NCBI GenBank assembly: GCA_023954175.1
Contig: JAMLIM010000004.1
Span: 23,579 to 87,578, forward strand
DNA length: 64,000 nt
Direction of reading: 5' to 3'
Source: Rhizobacter sp.
GTDB lineage: Bacteria > Pseudomonadota > Gammaproteobacteria > Burkholderiales > Burkholderiaceae_C
Position numbers and translations under genes: made by a program
The notes under the pieces: generated by a model
Databases searched by the model: none
Seen by the model: the letters and a program-made list of their open reading frames with translations, nothing else
Told to the model about the DNA's origin: nothing
In this document: positions 8,058 to 16,906 of the stretch, piece after piece
Position numbering within the stretch: position 1 is the first letter of the stretch
How the letters are laid out: each line of letters begins with the position of its first letter

Positions 8058-8509
8058 GCAAGTTCCTGGTCGCGCTCGGCGTGCTCGCCCTGCTCGGCGC
8101 CGCAGGGCTGCTGATGTTGTTCGTGGCGCTGCATGGGCTGCCGCACGACGCGGTGCAGATCAGCGTCAACGACCGCGAGATCCACCTCGCCGACCTGTCG
8201 AACTGGCAGGTGGCCGGCGGCGGCTTGGGCCTGCTGCTCGGGCTGGCGGTGCTCGTGATCGTGGTGCCGCTCGTGCTGTTGCTCGGCTTGCTGCTGCCGG
8301 TGCTGCTCGCCGTCGGCGCGGTGTTGTTCGTCGTCGGCCTCGCGCTGGGCATCGGCGTGCTCGGCATGGCGCCGCTGCTGCTGCCCCTGCTGCTGCTGTT
8401 CTGGCTGTGGCGGCGTGCGCAGCGGCGCGCCCGGCTCGCCGAGCGGGCGGCGCAGGCGGCGCGCGCCGAGCCTTCGCGCAGCGACACATCGAACACAATC
8501 AACCTGTGA
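8054..8509 (+). CDS. Small Leu-rich integral membrane protein
   Basis: A 151-residue protein with a hydrophobic N-terminal helix (4-27), a short polar segment (VQISVNDREIHLADLSNW), then a dense Leu/Val/Gly block of about three helices (55-122), and a basic, Ala/Arg-rich cytoplasmic tail. No family is recognised. It overlaps the kinase gene by four bases and the response regulator by four bases, so it is translationally coupled to both and is likely an accessory membrane component of the LytS/LytTR pathway. Codon use and GC are like the neighbours. Function unknown. Confidence 0.75.
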   Translation: MSKFLVALGVLALLGAAGLLMLFVALHGLPHDAVQISVNDREIHLADLSNWQVAGGGLGLLLGLAVLVIVVPLVLLLGLLLPVLLAVGAVLFVVGLALGIGVLGMAPLLLPLLLLFWLWRRAQRRARLAERAAQAARAEPSRSDTSNTINL

Positions 8510-9318
8510 CGACGCGTGCCCTGATCGCCGACGACGAACGCCTGATGCGCGAGCAGTTGCGCACGCGCCTCGCCGAGGTCTGGCCCGAGCTCGAACTCGT
8601 CGGCGAGGCGAAGAACGGCGTCGAGGCGGTCGAGCTGACGGCCAAGCTCCACCCCGACCTCGTCTTCCTCGACATCCGCATGCCCGGCATGACGGGGGTC
8701 GACGCGGCGCGCCAGATCGCCCAACTACCGACCGATGACGATTGGCCGGGCTGCGAGATCGTCTTCATCACCGCCTACGACCAGTATGCGGTCGAGGCCT
8801 TCGAGCAAGGCGTGGTGGACTATGTGTTGAAGCCCGCCGAGCGCGAGCGCCTCGCGCTCACCGTCGAGCGCATCAAGCGCCGCCTTGCGCAGCGCGACGA
8901 TGCGGGCCAGGCGGCGGACGATCCCTCCCCCGCCGCGTTGCAGCAGCTGCTCAACACGCTCGCTGCCAGGCTCGACCCCAACGCGACGCCGAACCGGTTG
9001 AAGTGGATCCAGGCCACCGTCGGCCAGAGCATCCAGATGATCCCGGTCGAAGAGGTGCTGTTCTTCATCAGCGACGAGAAGTACACCCGGGTGCAGACGG
9101 CGCACATCGAGGCCCTGATCCGCAAGCCGATCAAGGAACTCGTCGAAGAGCTCGACATGAACCTCTTCTGGCAGATCCACCGCTCGACGCTCGTCAACAC
9201 CAAGGCGATCGCCGGCGTCAGCCGCGACCTGCGCGGCCGCCAGCTCGTCGCCGTCAAGGGCCACCCCCAGAAGCTCGAAGTCAGCCGCAGCTACGCCGGG
9301 CTGTTCAAAGGCATGTAG
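8506..9318 (+). CDS. LytTR family DNA-binding response regulator
   Basis: A 270-residue regulator with a CheY-like receiver (acidic D9/D10, phosphoacceptor D56 in LVFLDIRMPGM, T89, K109 in YVLKPAE) and a C-terminal LytTR domain (about 165-268: RLKWIQATVGQSIQMIPVEEVLFF, FWQIHRSTLVNTKAIAGVSRD, LEVSRSYAGLFKGM). The GTG start overlaps the preceding stop (GTGA), giving ALIADDERLMRE at the N-terminus exactly as in the family. It is the cognate partner of the LytS kinase two genes upstream; the target genes cannot be told from the sequence. Confidence 0.93.
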   Translation: MTTRALIADDERLMREQLRTRLAEVWPELELVGEAKNGVEAVELTAKLHPDLVFLDIRMPGMTGVDAARQIAQLPTDDDWPGCEIVFITAYDQYAVEAFEQGVVDYVLKPAERERLALTVERIKRRLAQRDDAGQAADDPSPAALQQLLNTLAARLDPNATPNRLKWIQATVGQSIQMIPVEEVLFFISDEKYTRVQTAHIEALIRKPIKELVEELDMNLFWQIHRSTLVNTKAIAGVSRDLRGRQLVAVKGHPQKLEVSRSYAGLFKGM

Positions 9319-9445
9319 GACCCGGCGTGCAGGGAAGGAGACGGCCGCGGCGCACCCTACCACCCTACAATGCCTCCCCGCACTCAAATGGTGCACCTCG
9401 CCCAACAAGCCTTGTCCGGCCGGGGCTTGTCTGCTGGAGGCCGCT

Positions 9446-10789
9446 TTGAAATTCGATCGCCCGGAAAACTTCCTCGACGCGGTGGCGCGTCGCGACCCGC
9501 ACCAAACCGAGTTCCTGCAGGCCGTGCGCGAGGTGATGGTCAGCCTCTGGCCCTTCGTCCAGGCAAATCCGCAATACGCCGAGTACGCGCTGCTGGAGCG
9601 CCTCGTCGAGCCCGAGCGCGTGATCCAGTTTCGCGTCGCCTGGGTCGACGACGCCGGCCAGACGCAGGTGAACCGCGCGTTTCGCGTGCAGCACAGTTCG
9701 GCGATCGGCCCTTTCAAGGGCGGCATGCGCTTTCATCCGTCGGTCACGCTGTCGATCCTGAAATTCCTCGCCTTCGAGCAGACGCTGAAGAACTCGCTCA
9801 CCACCCTGCCGATGGGCGGCGGCAAGGGCGGCTCCGACTTCGACCCCAAGGGCAAGAGCGACGGCGAGGTGATGCGCTTTTGCCAGGCGCTGATGAGCGA
9901 GCTGTATCGCCACCTCGGCTCGCAAACCGACGTGCCGGCGGGCGACATCGGCGTCGGCGCGCGCGAGGTCGGCTTCATGGCCGGCGCCATGAAGAAGCTC
10001 TCCAACGACACCGGCTGCGTCTTCACCGGCAAGCACATCGCCTATGGCGGCAGCCTGATCCGGCCGGAGGGCACCGGCTACGGCACGGTGTACTTCGCCG
10101 AGCAGATGCTGCACCGCGAGGACCAGACCTTCGACGGCCGCAGGGTGTCGATCTCCGGCTCGGGCAACGTCGCCCAGTACGCCGCCGAGAAGGCGATCGA
10201 ACTCGGCGCGCGCGTGATCACGTTCTCGGACTCCGGCGGCACCGTCGTCGACCGGGACGGCATCGACACCGAGAAGCTTGAGGCACTGATCGAGTGGAAG
10301 AACGTCAAGCGCGGCCGGCTGTCCGAGTTCGCGACCCGGTTCGGCCTGAAGTTCGAAGCCGGCAAGCGCCCGTGGCATGTGCCGACGGACATCGCACTGC
10401 CGTGCGCCACCGAGAACGAACTCGACGAACACGACGCCGAAACCCTGGTCGCCAACGGCGTCGCCTGCGTCGCCGAAGGCGCCAACATGCCGTGCACGCC
10501 CGGGGCGATGGATGTCTTCGAGAACGCGCGCACGCTGTACGGCCCCGGCAAGGCGAGCAACGCCGGCGGCGTCGCCGTCTCGGGGCTGGAGATGTCGCAA
10601 AGCGCGCAGCGCTTCTCGTGGACCGCCGGCGAAGTCGATGCCCGGCTGCACGCGATCATGATGGACATCCACGAGAACTGCGTGCGCCACGGCAAGCGCG
10701 AAGACGGCTCGATCAACTACGTCGCCGGCGCCAACATCGCCGGCTTCGTCAAGGTCGCCGACGCGATGCTGATGCAGGGCGTTTATTGA
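9446..10789 (+). CDS. gdhA: Glutamate dehydrogenase, NADP-type
   Basis: A 447-residue hexameric-type glutamate dehydrogenase catalysing reductive amination of 2-oxoglutarate. The dimerisation/substrate half includes AFRVQHSSAIGPFKGGMRFHPSV, LKNSLTTLPMGGGKGGSDFDPKGKSD and VPAGDIGVGAREVGFM. The Rossmann half contains RVSISGSGNVAQYAAEKAIELGA, and VAEGANMPCTPGAM and GKASNAGGVAVSGLEMSQ follow. Length and motifs match the E. coli GdhA class. The start is TTG: it sits 5 bp after GGAGG (9436-9440) and gives the expected N-terminus. Its 5' leader contains a small hairpin (ACAAGCC at 9405 with GGCTTGT at 9424), of unknown meaning. The gene is convergent with the restriction-modification gene. Confidence 0.95.
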   Translation: MKFDRPENFLDAVARRDPHQTEFLQAVREVMVSLWPFVQANPQYAEYALLERLVEPERVIQFRVAWVDDAGQTQVNRAFRVQHSSAIGPFKGGMRFHPSVTLSILKFLAFEQTLKNSLTTLPMGGGKGGSDFDPKGKSDGEVMRFCQALMSELYRHLGSQTDVPAGDIGVGAREVGFMAGAMKKLSNDTGCVFTGKHIAYGGSLIRPEGTGYGTVYFAEQMLHREDQTFDGRRVSISGSGNVAQYAAEKAIELGARVITFSDSGGTVVDRDGIDTEKLEALIEWKNVKRGRLSEFATRFGLKFEAGKRPWHVPTDIALPCATENELDEHDAETLVANGVACVAEGANMPCTPGAMDVFENARTLYGPGKASNAGGVAVSGLEMSQSAQRFSWTAGEVDARLHAIMMDIHENCVRHGKREDGSINYVAGANIAGFVKVADAMLMQGVY

Positions 10790-10890
10790 GCGCACCACCC
10801 GGCTTCACCCGAGAAGCGTCAGAAGCTCTCGCGCCGTGAGCGCCGCGCACGGCGGGCGCAGTACCCGCCGGCTTCAGCCGCGCTGCCGCC

Positions 10891-13800
10891 TTACCCCGCC
10901 ACCCATTGCCCGTTCACCTGCCGCGCACGGCCGAGCGCGGCGAGCGCTTCGAGGATCGGCGGCACGCGGCGCTTCCACGGCCCGCGGCCGGTGAAGGCGG
11001 CAATGATCGCTTCGGCATCGATCGGCCGCGCCGCTGCGGCGAGCACATCGGCCACGCCTCGCATCTGCTCGGGCAGCGTCGTCGGCCATGAGCGCCGCGC
11101 GGACGCGGCGGCCGCCGGCTTCGCGGGCAGCGCCGCGCCTGCATCGATCTCGATCTCGGCCTGCGTTGGTGTGGACGTGGGCAGTGGCGCGGCGCCGGCG
11201 GCGCGCCGCGCCGGGTCCTGGAAGTCGGGGCGCAACCAGCGCACCAGCCCGCGCGCCTCCTCGGCGGCGCGCTCGGCGTTGAGGGCGACGAGGCGGGTCA
11301 GCAGCGCCTCCTCCGCCTCGGCCTGCGCGGCCGGCTTCTCGGGCCAGGGCAGCGTGCCGCCCGGCTTGCCGACGAGCAGGGGCGCGAGGTCGGCCCAGCC
11401 GTAAGCCTGCAGCACGAGCGCGTCGAGCCGGTCGTGCAGTTCGGCGAGCACGCTGACGAGGCCATCGGCGTGCGTCACGCGCTCCTTCGCCGTCAACGCG
11501 CGGCCGAGGCGCAAGGCGTCGAGCACGTTGTACATGTCGGTCAGCGTGAGCGTGGCGTGCGCCGCCTGCTGGCGCTTGCGATGCGCGTCGAGTTCTTCGG
11601 CGAGGGCGGCGATCTGCGCGGCGAGTTCGGGTTGAACGGAAAGGTCCGGAAAGGGAAAAGGTTCGAAGCAGCGCGTCTTGTTGTATCGCGGGTCATTGCC
11701 CGCCCCGAGCCTGCCGCCGGTGCGCAGTGCCCATTGCACGTGCACTCGACTTGAAAGCACACCAAGGAGCAGCCCCTGATCGCTGGCGACGGTCAACAAT
11801 GCCTGGTCGGCGAGCGTGCCAGCGTCAAGGAACTGAAACGCCCGATGCCTCGCGGTGATCGGCGTTGCAATGAATCGCGGCAGCCCGCCGAGTGCCGCGC
11901 GCATCGCGGGCTGGTTCTCACCGAACAGCCACCAGTTGGCCCGATAGGTCTCGCGCGGGTTGTGGTCGCGCTCCGGCTTGGCACGATTCAAGAGCCATTG
12001 ATAGACCGCCGGGTAGCTGACGCGCAACTCGGTTTCGGTCAGTCCGAAGGTGTCCAGCGCGAGCACTTCACGCGGACGCTCGGTGAGGTCTCTGCCATTG
12101 CGGAGCGGCTTGAGAATGGAGGCAGCGGCGAGCGACGCGGCGTCAGTCTCGGATACGACGAATCCGTTCGCAAGCAGTTGGACGCCGCGGTTGCCAAGGC
12201 CACGGTTGGCTTGAAGCGCGACGACCGCAGCCACATTCGCACCAATCTTCAGATCCGAATGCACGACGCCTCGCGCGAACCTGAAGCTCACCTGCGCGCT
12301 GCCATCGCCCGCCGGCGTCTCGCGCACCACGCTCAGCAACTCGCCCACGCCCCCACCGGCGGCGCCGACCGTCATGCTGATGCGCACCGCCGCGCCGTCG
12401 GCGCTGTCCACCCATGGATGGTCCGCAATCGCATAAGCCAGATGGATTGCCTTCGCGCCCACCAACGCCGCCTGCACGACGCGGCGGTTGAAGGTCTGCG
12501 GCAGGCTGTTGGTCGTGATCAATCCGAACCGCCGTGCTTCGCCGGACGCGAGCTTCTGCGCGGCCGCGTGCCACCAGTGCATCACGAAGTCGGCGCTCTC
12601 GGGCACATCGCTCCAGGTGCTGCGCAGTGCATCGGCGTAGCCGTCGCCGAGCGCGCGGCGCACCGTGCTCGCGCCGATGAACGGCGGATTGCCGACGATG
12701 AAGTCCGACGCCGGCCAGACTGCCTTGCGCGGGTTCGTGTACTTCTCCAGCGGCACCTGGAACGCCTCGTCCGGCACCGGCTCGCCCGTCACCGCATGCG
12801 GCTTCATGTGCTTGCCGTCCCAGCGGGTGACGGGCCTGCCCTGCGCATCCAGCACGCAGTCGATGCGGTCGTAGGCGAGGACCGCATCGCGGCATTCGAT
12901 GTTGCCGTAGTCGTGGATCACGGGCTCGGCGACGCTCGCGTTGCCGAGGGTGCGGATGTGCCATTGCAGGAAGCCGATCCACAGCACGAGCTCGGCGAGC
13001 GCGGCGGCGCGCGGGTTGATCTCGATGCCGAGGAGCTGTTGCAGGGTGACGGTCTCGCCCTGCAGGCCGAGCTTGCCCTGCGAATCGCCGAACGCGTCGA
13101 GCTGGTTGAACACTTCGCCTTCGAGGCGCTTCAGGTGTTCGAGCGTGACGTAGAGAAAGTTGCCGCTGCCGCAGGCCGGGTCGAGCACGCGCGTGGTGCA
13201 CAGCTTGTGATGAAAGCGCCGCACCTCGGCGCGCGCTTCGTCCATCCTGCCCTCGCCGGCCAGCAGCAGCGCGGCGCCCTGGGCGTCGGCCCAATCGGCG
13301 CGCAGCGGCTGCACGACGGTCGGCAGCACGAGGCGCTCGACATACGCGCGCGGGGTGTAGTGCGCGCCGAGCGCGTGACGCTCTTCGGGCGCGAGCGCGC
13401 GTTCCAGCAAGGTGCCGAAGATGGCAGGCTCCACCTCGCGCCAGTTGGCGTTGGCCGCGCGCAGCAGGCCGTCGATCTGCGCGCGATCGAGCGGCAGCAC
13501 GTAGCCGTCCGCCGCGGCGCCCTTGAAGAGCTTGCCGTTGAAGCGCAGCACGTCGCGCGCGAGCGCGGCGCTGAAGCCGCCACGGTCCATGTCGGCCCAG
13601 AGCGCGCGCAGCATGTTGTGAAGCGTCGCCGGGCTTTCGCGATGGTGTTCGAGCAGGTCCTTGAAGCTGCGCTCGGGCAGCAGCGCCACGTCCTCGGCGA
13701 ACATGCTGAACAGGCAGCGCGTCAGGAAGGCGGCGACGGCCTGCGGCGCATGGCCGGCGGCTTCGAGCGAACTGGCGAGCGCTGCAAGCTCCGCCGCCAC

Positions 13801-14397
13801 TTCGCGCGTGACCTTGGCGCTGGCGCGCGCCGGGTCGAGCGAGAGCGGGTCGAGCCAGAGCGCGCGCAGCCGATCGCGCACCGCTGGCTTTTGCAGGTCG
13901 GCGAGCGCGATGCGGTGCGAGCGCGGGTCAGGGAACGGTGTGTAGGTGGCGCCGCTGCGGCTGAACTCGGCGTAGACCTCGATCACGTGGCCGACATCGA
14001 CGACGAGCAGGAACGGCGGCCGGCCCTCGGCGGCGGGCAGCGCGCGGGCATAGCCCTCGGCCTGCGCGCGGGCGCGCAGCATGGCATCGTCGAAGCCCTT
14101 GGTGTGGCCGGGTGCGCGCAGCTTCTTGGCCTCGAGCACGAAGGCGCCGCGCCGGTAGCAGTCGATGAAGCCGACGCTGGCGCTGCCGTCGCCGTGCGCG
14201 AACTGCACGCGGCGCTCGAAGACGTAGGCGTTGTCACGCGTGTCGTCACGCGCCGGGTCGGGCGTGGGGCAGCCGAGCAACGCGCAAAGCTCGCCGACGA
14301 AGAGCTGGTAGTTGGCGCGCTCGGAGCCACCTGCGACGCACCAGCGCTCGATGAAGGCGGCGATCTGCGCGGGCTCGGGCGGGGCGGCTGGGGTCAC
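10891..14397 (-). CDS. Type IIL-like restriction-modification protein (nuclease-methyltransferase fusion)
   Basis: A single 1168-residue chain. The N-terminus has a PD-(D/E)xK nuclease signature with the D-x9-ExK spacing of MmeI-type enzymes (D79 in FIDCYRRG, E89 and K91 in VLEAKKL). A helical spacer follows. Then comes an N6-adenine methyltransferase core: GAHYTP (344-349), AdoMet motif DPACGSGNFLY (406-416) and catalytic NPPF (570-573). A putative target-recognition region is at about 700-950. The last about 60 residues look like a winged helix (MRGVADVLAAAARPIDAEAI ... LGRARQVNGQWVA), an extension relative to MmeI (about 920 aa). No separate restriction or specificity gene is adjacent, as expected for type IIL systems. 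Both active sites look intact, so it is probably functional defence; recognition sequence unknown. Confidence 0.85.
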   Translation of the reverse strand: MTPAAPPEPAQIAAFIERWCVAGGSERANYQLFVGELCALLGCPTPDPARDDTRDNAYVFERRVQFAHGDGSASVGFIDCYRRGAFVLEAKKLRAPGHTKGFDDAMLRARAQAEGYARALPAAEGRPPFLLVVDVGHVIEVYAEFSRSGATYTPFPDPRSHRIALADLQKPAVRDRLRALWLDPLSLDPARASAKVTREVAAELAALASSLEAAGHAPQAVAAFLTRCLFSMFAEDVALLPERSFKDLLEHHRESPATLHNMLRALWADMDRGGFSAALARDVLRFNGKLFKGAAADGYVLPLDRAQIDGLLRAANANWREVEPAIFGTLLERALAPEERHALGAHYTPRAYVERLVLPTVVQPLRADWADAQGAALLLAGEGRMDEARAEVRRFHHKLCTTRVLDPACGSGNFLYVTLEHLKRLEGEVFNQLDAFGDSQGKLGLQGETVTLQQLLGIEINPRAAALAELVLWIGFLQWHIRTLGNASVAEPVIHDYGNIECRDAVLAYDRIDCVLDAQGRPVTRWDGKHMKPHAVTGEPVPDEAFQVPLEKYTNPRKAVWPASDFIVGNPPFIGASTVRRALGDGYADALRSTWSDVPESADFVMHWWHAAAQKLASGEARRFGLITTNSLPQTFNRRVVQAALVGAKAIHLAYAIADHPWVDSADGAAVRISMTVGAAGGGVGELLSVVRETPAGDGSAQVSFRFARGVVHSDLKIGANVAAVVALQANRGLGNRGVQLLANGFVVSETDAASLAAASILKPLRNGRDLTERPREVLALDTFGLTETELRVSYPAVYQWLLNRAKPERDHNPRETYRANWWLFGENQPAMRAALGGLPRFIATPITARHRAFQFLDAGTLADQALLTVASDQGLLLGVLSSRVHVQWALRTGGRLGAGNDPRYNKTRCFEPFPFPDLSVQPELAAQIAALAEELDAHRKRQQAAHATLTLTDMYNVLDALRLGRALTAKERVTHADGLVSVLAELHDRLDALVLQAYGWADLAPLLVGKPGGTLPWPEKPAAQAEAEEALLTRLVALNAERAAEEARGLVRWLRPDFQDPARRAAGAAPLPTSTPTQAEIEIDAGAALPAKPAAAASARRSWPTTLPEQMRGVADVLAAAARPIDAEAIIAAFTGRGPWKRRVPPILEALAALGRARQVNGQWVAG

Positions 14398-14428
14398 CGG
14401 CGGGATGATAGGGGCGGGCGATGCGGGT

Positions 14429-14749
14429 TCAGGTCTGGAGGCCGAGCACGCGCCACCAGTCGCGCGCCGCGTGCAGCACGCGCACGATCGAGACGCCGTC
14501 CTGCCGCGGGAGGTAGAAGATCAGGTGGGCATCGAACCCGGTCACGCGCCACTTGCGAAGCCCGGCCAGATCGGCATGTTCAAGCACGAGCGGCGCGCCG
14601 ATCGAGGGCTCGGCGGCGAGCATGTCGAAGCTCGCTTCCGCCTGGGGCAGAAATCGCTCGGCGGTTGCGAGACCTGCACTGTCGGCGAGATGAACGAACT
14701 GCTCGACGAGGTCGCGACGCGCTGCGGCGCGCTGGCGAACCTTCGGCAT
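14429..14749 (-). CDS. RelE/ParE family toxin
   Basis: A 106-residue plasmid-stabilisation-type protein: MPKVRQRAAARRDLVEQF, a helical hairpin with TAERFLPQAEASFDMLAAEP, then the beta-sheet core LRKWRVTGFDAHLIFYLPRQDGVSIVRVLHAARDWWRVL. ParE/RelE members act on DNA gyrase or ribosome-bound mRNA; the ParD-like partner points to the ParE branch, but this is inference. The ATG lies 8 bp after the antitoxin stop, typical of toxin-antitoxin operons. It sits directly downstream of the antitoxin and just upstream of the restriction-modification gene on the same strand. Confidence 0.88.
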   Translation of the reverse strand: MPKVRQRAAARRDLVEQFVHLADSAGLATAERFLPQAEASFDMLAAEPSIGAPLVLEHADLAGLRKWRVTGFDAHLIFYLPRQDGVSIVRVLHAARDWWRVLGLQT

Positions 14750-14757
14750 CCGCGCGC

Positions 14758-15012
14758 CTAACGGCTTCGGGCCGCCAGGATTGCCATCGCGTCGGAGCGG
14801 ATCGCGCGCCACTCGGCGGCGCTCACGTCTGCTTCGGGACCCTGCAGGCCCTCGAGCAGCTTCGCTTCCAACTGGGCCTGCACCTTGCGCTGTTCGTCGG
14901 CGCGTATCAGCTCGCGAACGTACTCACTCGCGCTGCTGTAGCGCCCTTGCGCAATCTGGCCGTCGACAAACTGCTTGAGCGGCTCCGGCAGCGAGATGTT
15001 CATGCTTTGCAT
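14758..15012 (-). CDS. ParD-like ribbon-helix-helix antitoxin
   Basis: An 84-residue protein with an N-terminal RHH DNA-binding unit (MNISLPEPLKQFVDGQIAQG, YSSASEYVRELIRADEQ) and a C-terminal toxin-binding tail. The start at 15012 is preceded by GGAGG with a 6-bp spacer, which favours it over the frame upstream and over the second Met three codons in. First gene of the toxin-antitoxin operon; it likely represses its own promoter in the about 60 bp upstream. Confidence 0.9.
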   Translation of the reverse strand: MQSMNISLPEPLKQFVDGQIAQGRYSSASEYVRELIRADEQRKVQAQLEAKLLEGLQGPEADVSAAEWRAIRSDAMAILAARSR

Positions 15013-15073
15013 CTTGCCCCTCCTTTCGCGCCGAGTTTGCCATGAATGACGATAAATGCCATTTCCTGTCATC

Positions 15074-15778
15074 TCAACGCACGTTGGACTCGTGGCGGCC
15101 CGACCGGGCCGTCGGCGCAGCGGCCGACAAGCTCGCGGCGATCAAACCCTGCGCCAGCCAGTACGTCGCCAGGATCAGCAAGGCCGAAAGCGGCACCGGC
15201 GCGTTGAACTTGTTGAACGCGAGCAGCGTGTCCGACGTCATGAAGAACACGCCGCCGATTGCCGCGTTGCGGGCCAGCGATTCACCGTCGCCGCCGCGCG
15301 CGACGAGCCAGACGACGCCGGCCTGCGCCGCCATCGCCGCCAGGCAGACGACGTAGGCGAGCACCGGGAGCTGGAGCGCCGCCGGCACGCCCGGCCAGAG
15401 CTGCGACAGCAGCACGGCGGCGACGAGCGCGTAGAGCACGAAGGGCAGCGGCCGCGCCGCGAACCGCGCGCGGCGCGTGAAGGCGACGATGTAGGCCAGG
15501 TGCGCCAGCAGGAACGACACGAGCCCGGGCAGAAAACCCTGCTGCGGCCACATCAGGAAGACGTCGCCGGCGAGCGAGAGCACGAGGCCGATCAGCACCC
15601 AGCGCCGCACGGCCGGCGCGTCGGCGCCACGCGGCCAGGCCCAGGCGATGATGAGCAGCGTCGTCGCCGGCTTGAAGAGGTAGACGAGCGCGGGCGCGGG
15701 CAGCATGTTGCCGGCGATCGCGAGCAGTGCGCCGAGCGCAGCGGCAACGAGCAGCAGCCGAGAGGGGTTGGCGGTCAT
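15074..15778 (-). CDS. Lysoplasmalogenase, YhhN family
   Basis: A 234-residue polytopic membrane protein with about eight hydrophobic helices and the YhhN/TMEM86 landmarks KPATTLLIIAWAW, IGLVLSLAGDVFLMWPQQGFLPGLVSFLLAHLAYIVAF and GGVFFMTSDTLLAFNKF. The paired Asp residues in AGDVFLM and TSDTLLA are the proposed catalytic or metal-binding positions. The family hydrolyses the vinyl-ether bond of lysoplasmalogens; activity in proteobacteria is inferred from homology. The start is the ATG giving TANPSRLLLVAAAL; a longer open frame continues upstream but has no family similarity. Divergent from the NmrA-like gene. Confidence 0.88.
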   Translation of the reverse strand: MTANPSRLLLVAAALGALLAIAGNMLPAPALVYLFKPATTLLIIAWAWPRGADAPAVRRWVLIGLVLSLAGDVFLMWPQQGFLPGLVSFLLAHLAYIVAFTRRARFAARPLPFVLYALVAAVLLSQLWPGVPAALQLPVLAYVVCLAAMAAQAGVVWLVARGGDGESLARNAAIGGVFFMTSDTLLAFNKFNAPVPLSALLILATYWLAQGLIAASLSAAAPTARSGRHESNVR

Positions 15779-15928
15779 GGTGCATTGTCCGACGACGCGA
15801 ACGCCCGAAGCCAGCCGGGCGCCGCGCGCTGCGCCTGAGGGATTGCCCCGGTGCCGTGCGCGAATCCGACGAAAGGCGTAATGTGCACAACTCGTCGTCC
15901 GGACGCACGTTTCGCACAGGAGGTCCTC

Positions 15929-16879
15929 ATGAGCAACACCAGGATCATCGCCGTCGTCGGCGCCACCGGGGCACAGGGCGGCGGGCTCGCGCGGGCGATT
16001 CTTGCCGACGCGGCCGGCGGCTTCACGCTGCGCGCGCTGACCCGCAAGCCCGACGGCGACGCGGCGAAGGCGCTGGCAGCGGCAGGCGCCGAGGTCGTGG
16101 CCGCCGACCTCGACGACGAGGCCAGCCTGCGCCGCGCATTCGAGGGCGCGCACGGCGTTTATTGCGTGACGAACTTCTGGGAGCACTTCTCGCCCGACCG
16201 CGAGATGGCACAGGCGAAGGCGATGGCGCAGGCGGCGAAAGCGGCCGGCGTGCAGCACGCGATCTGGTCGACGCTCGAGGACTCGCGCCGCTTCGTGCCC
16301 CTCTCGGACGAGCGCATGCCGACGCTGATGGGCCGCTACAAGGTGCCTCACTTCGACGCCAAGGGCGAGTCCGACCACTTCTTCGCCGATACCGGCGTGC
16401 CGACGAGCTTCCTGCTGACCTCGTTCTACTGGGAGAACCTGATCTTCTTCGGCATGGGGCCCAAGCCCGGCGCCGGCGGCGGCCTGGAGTGGACGATGCC
16501 GCTCGGCACGGCGCGCTTCCCCGGCATCGGCGTCGAGGACATCGGCCGCTCGGCCTACGGCATCTTCAAGCGCGGCGCCGATCTGGTCGGCAAACGCGTC
16601 GGCATTGCCGGCGAACACCTGACGGGCGCCGAGATGGCGGCGGCACTCGGCGACGTGCTCGGCCAGCCGGTGCGCTACAACGCGATCACGCCGGCGCAGT
16701 TCCGCGGCTTCGGCTTCCCGGGCGCGGAGGATCTGGGCAACATGTTCCAGTTCAACACCGAGTTCGCGGCCGACTTCTGCCGCGTGCGCGATCTGGCCGC
16801 GACGCGCGCGCTGAACCCGGCGCTGCAAACCTTCAGGCAGTGGCTGGCGGCGAACAAGGCACGCATTCCGCTTTCGTAG
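15929..16879 (+). CDS. NmrA family NAD(P)-binding protein
   Basis: A 316-residue atypical short-chain dehydrogenase. The Rossmann glycine motif is GATGAQGGG (11-19), followed by ALTRKPDGDAAKALAAAGAEVVAADLDDEASLRRAF and GVYCVTNFWEHFSP. The catalytic Tyr-xxx-Lys is not in the usual place, typical of NmrA/HSCARG-like redox sensors that bind NADPH without obvious enzymatic activity. A good ribosome site (AGGAGG) precedes the ATG by 5 bp. No operon partner. Role likely redox sensing or an isoflavone-reductase-like reaction; unresolved. Confidence 0.88.
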   Translation: MSNTRIIAVVGATGAQGGGLARAILADAAGGFTLRALTRKPDGDAAKALAAAGAEVVAADLDDEASLRRAFEGAHGVYCVTNFWEHFSPDREMAQAKAMAQAAKAAGVQHAIWSTLEDSRRFVPLSDERMPTLMGRYKVPHFDAKGESDHFFADTGVPTSFLLTSFYWENLIFFGMGPKPGAGGGLEWTMPLGTARFPGIGVEDIGRSAYGIFKRGADLVGKRVGIAGEHLTGAEMAAALGDVLGQPVRYNAITPAQFRGFGFPGAEDLGNMFQFNTEFAADFCRVRDLAATRALNPALQTFRQWLAANKARIPLS

Positions 16880-16906
16880 CGCCGCGTCGACGGCCCGGCA
16901 ACCGGA

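Noticed and set aside
9405-9430. Hairpin ACAAGCC...GGCTTGT in the gdhA leader as a riboswitch
   Set aside because: Small simple stem, no match to a known riboswitch class and the ribosome site lies outside it.
10891-14397. BREX (PglX) or DISARM membership of the methyltransferase
   Set aside because: No brxA/B/C/L, pglZ or drm genes nearby, and the N-terminal nuclease signature fits the type IIL architecture.
11845-15045. A 1066-codon open frame on the plus strand antisense to the restriction-modification gene
   Set aside because: Same GC artefact; the minus-strand protein has recognisable nuclease, methyltransferase and toxin-antitoxin motifs.
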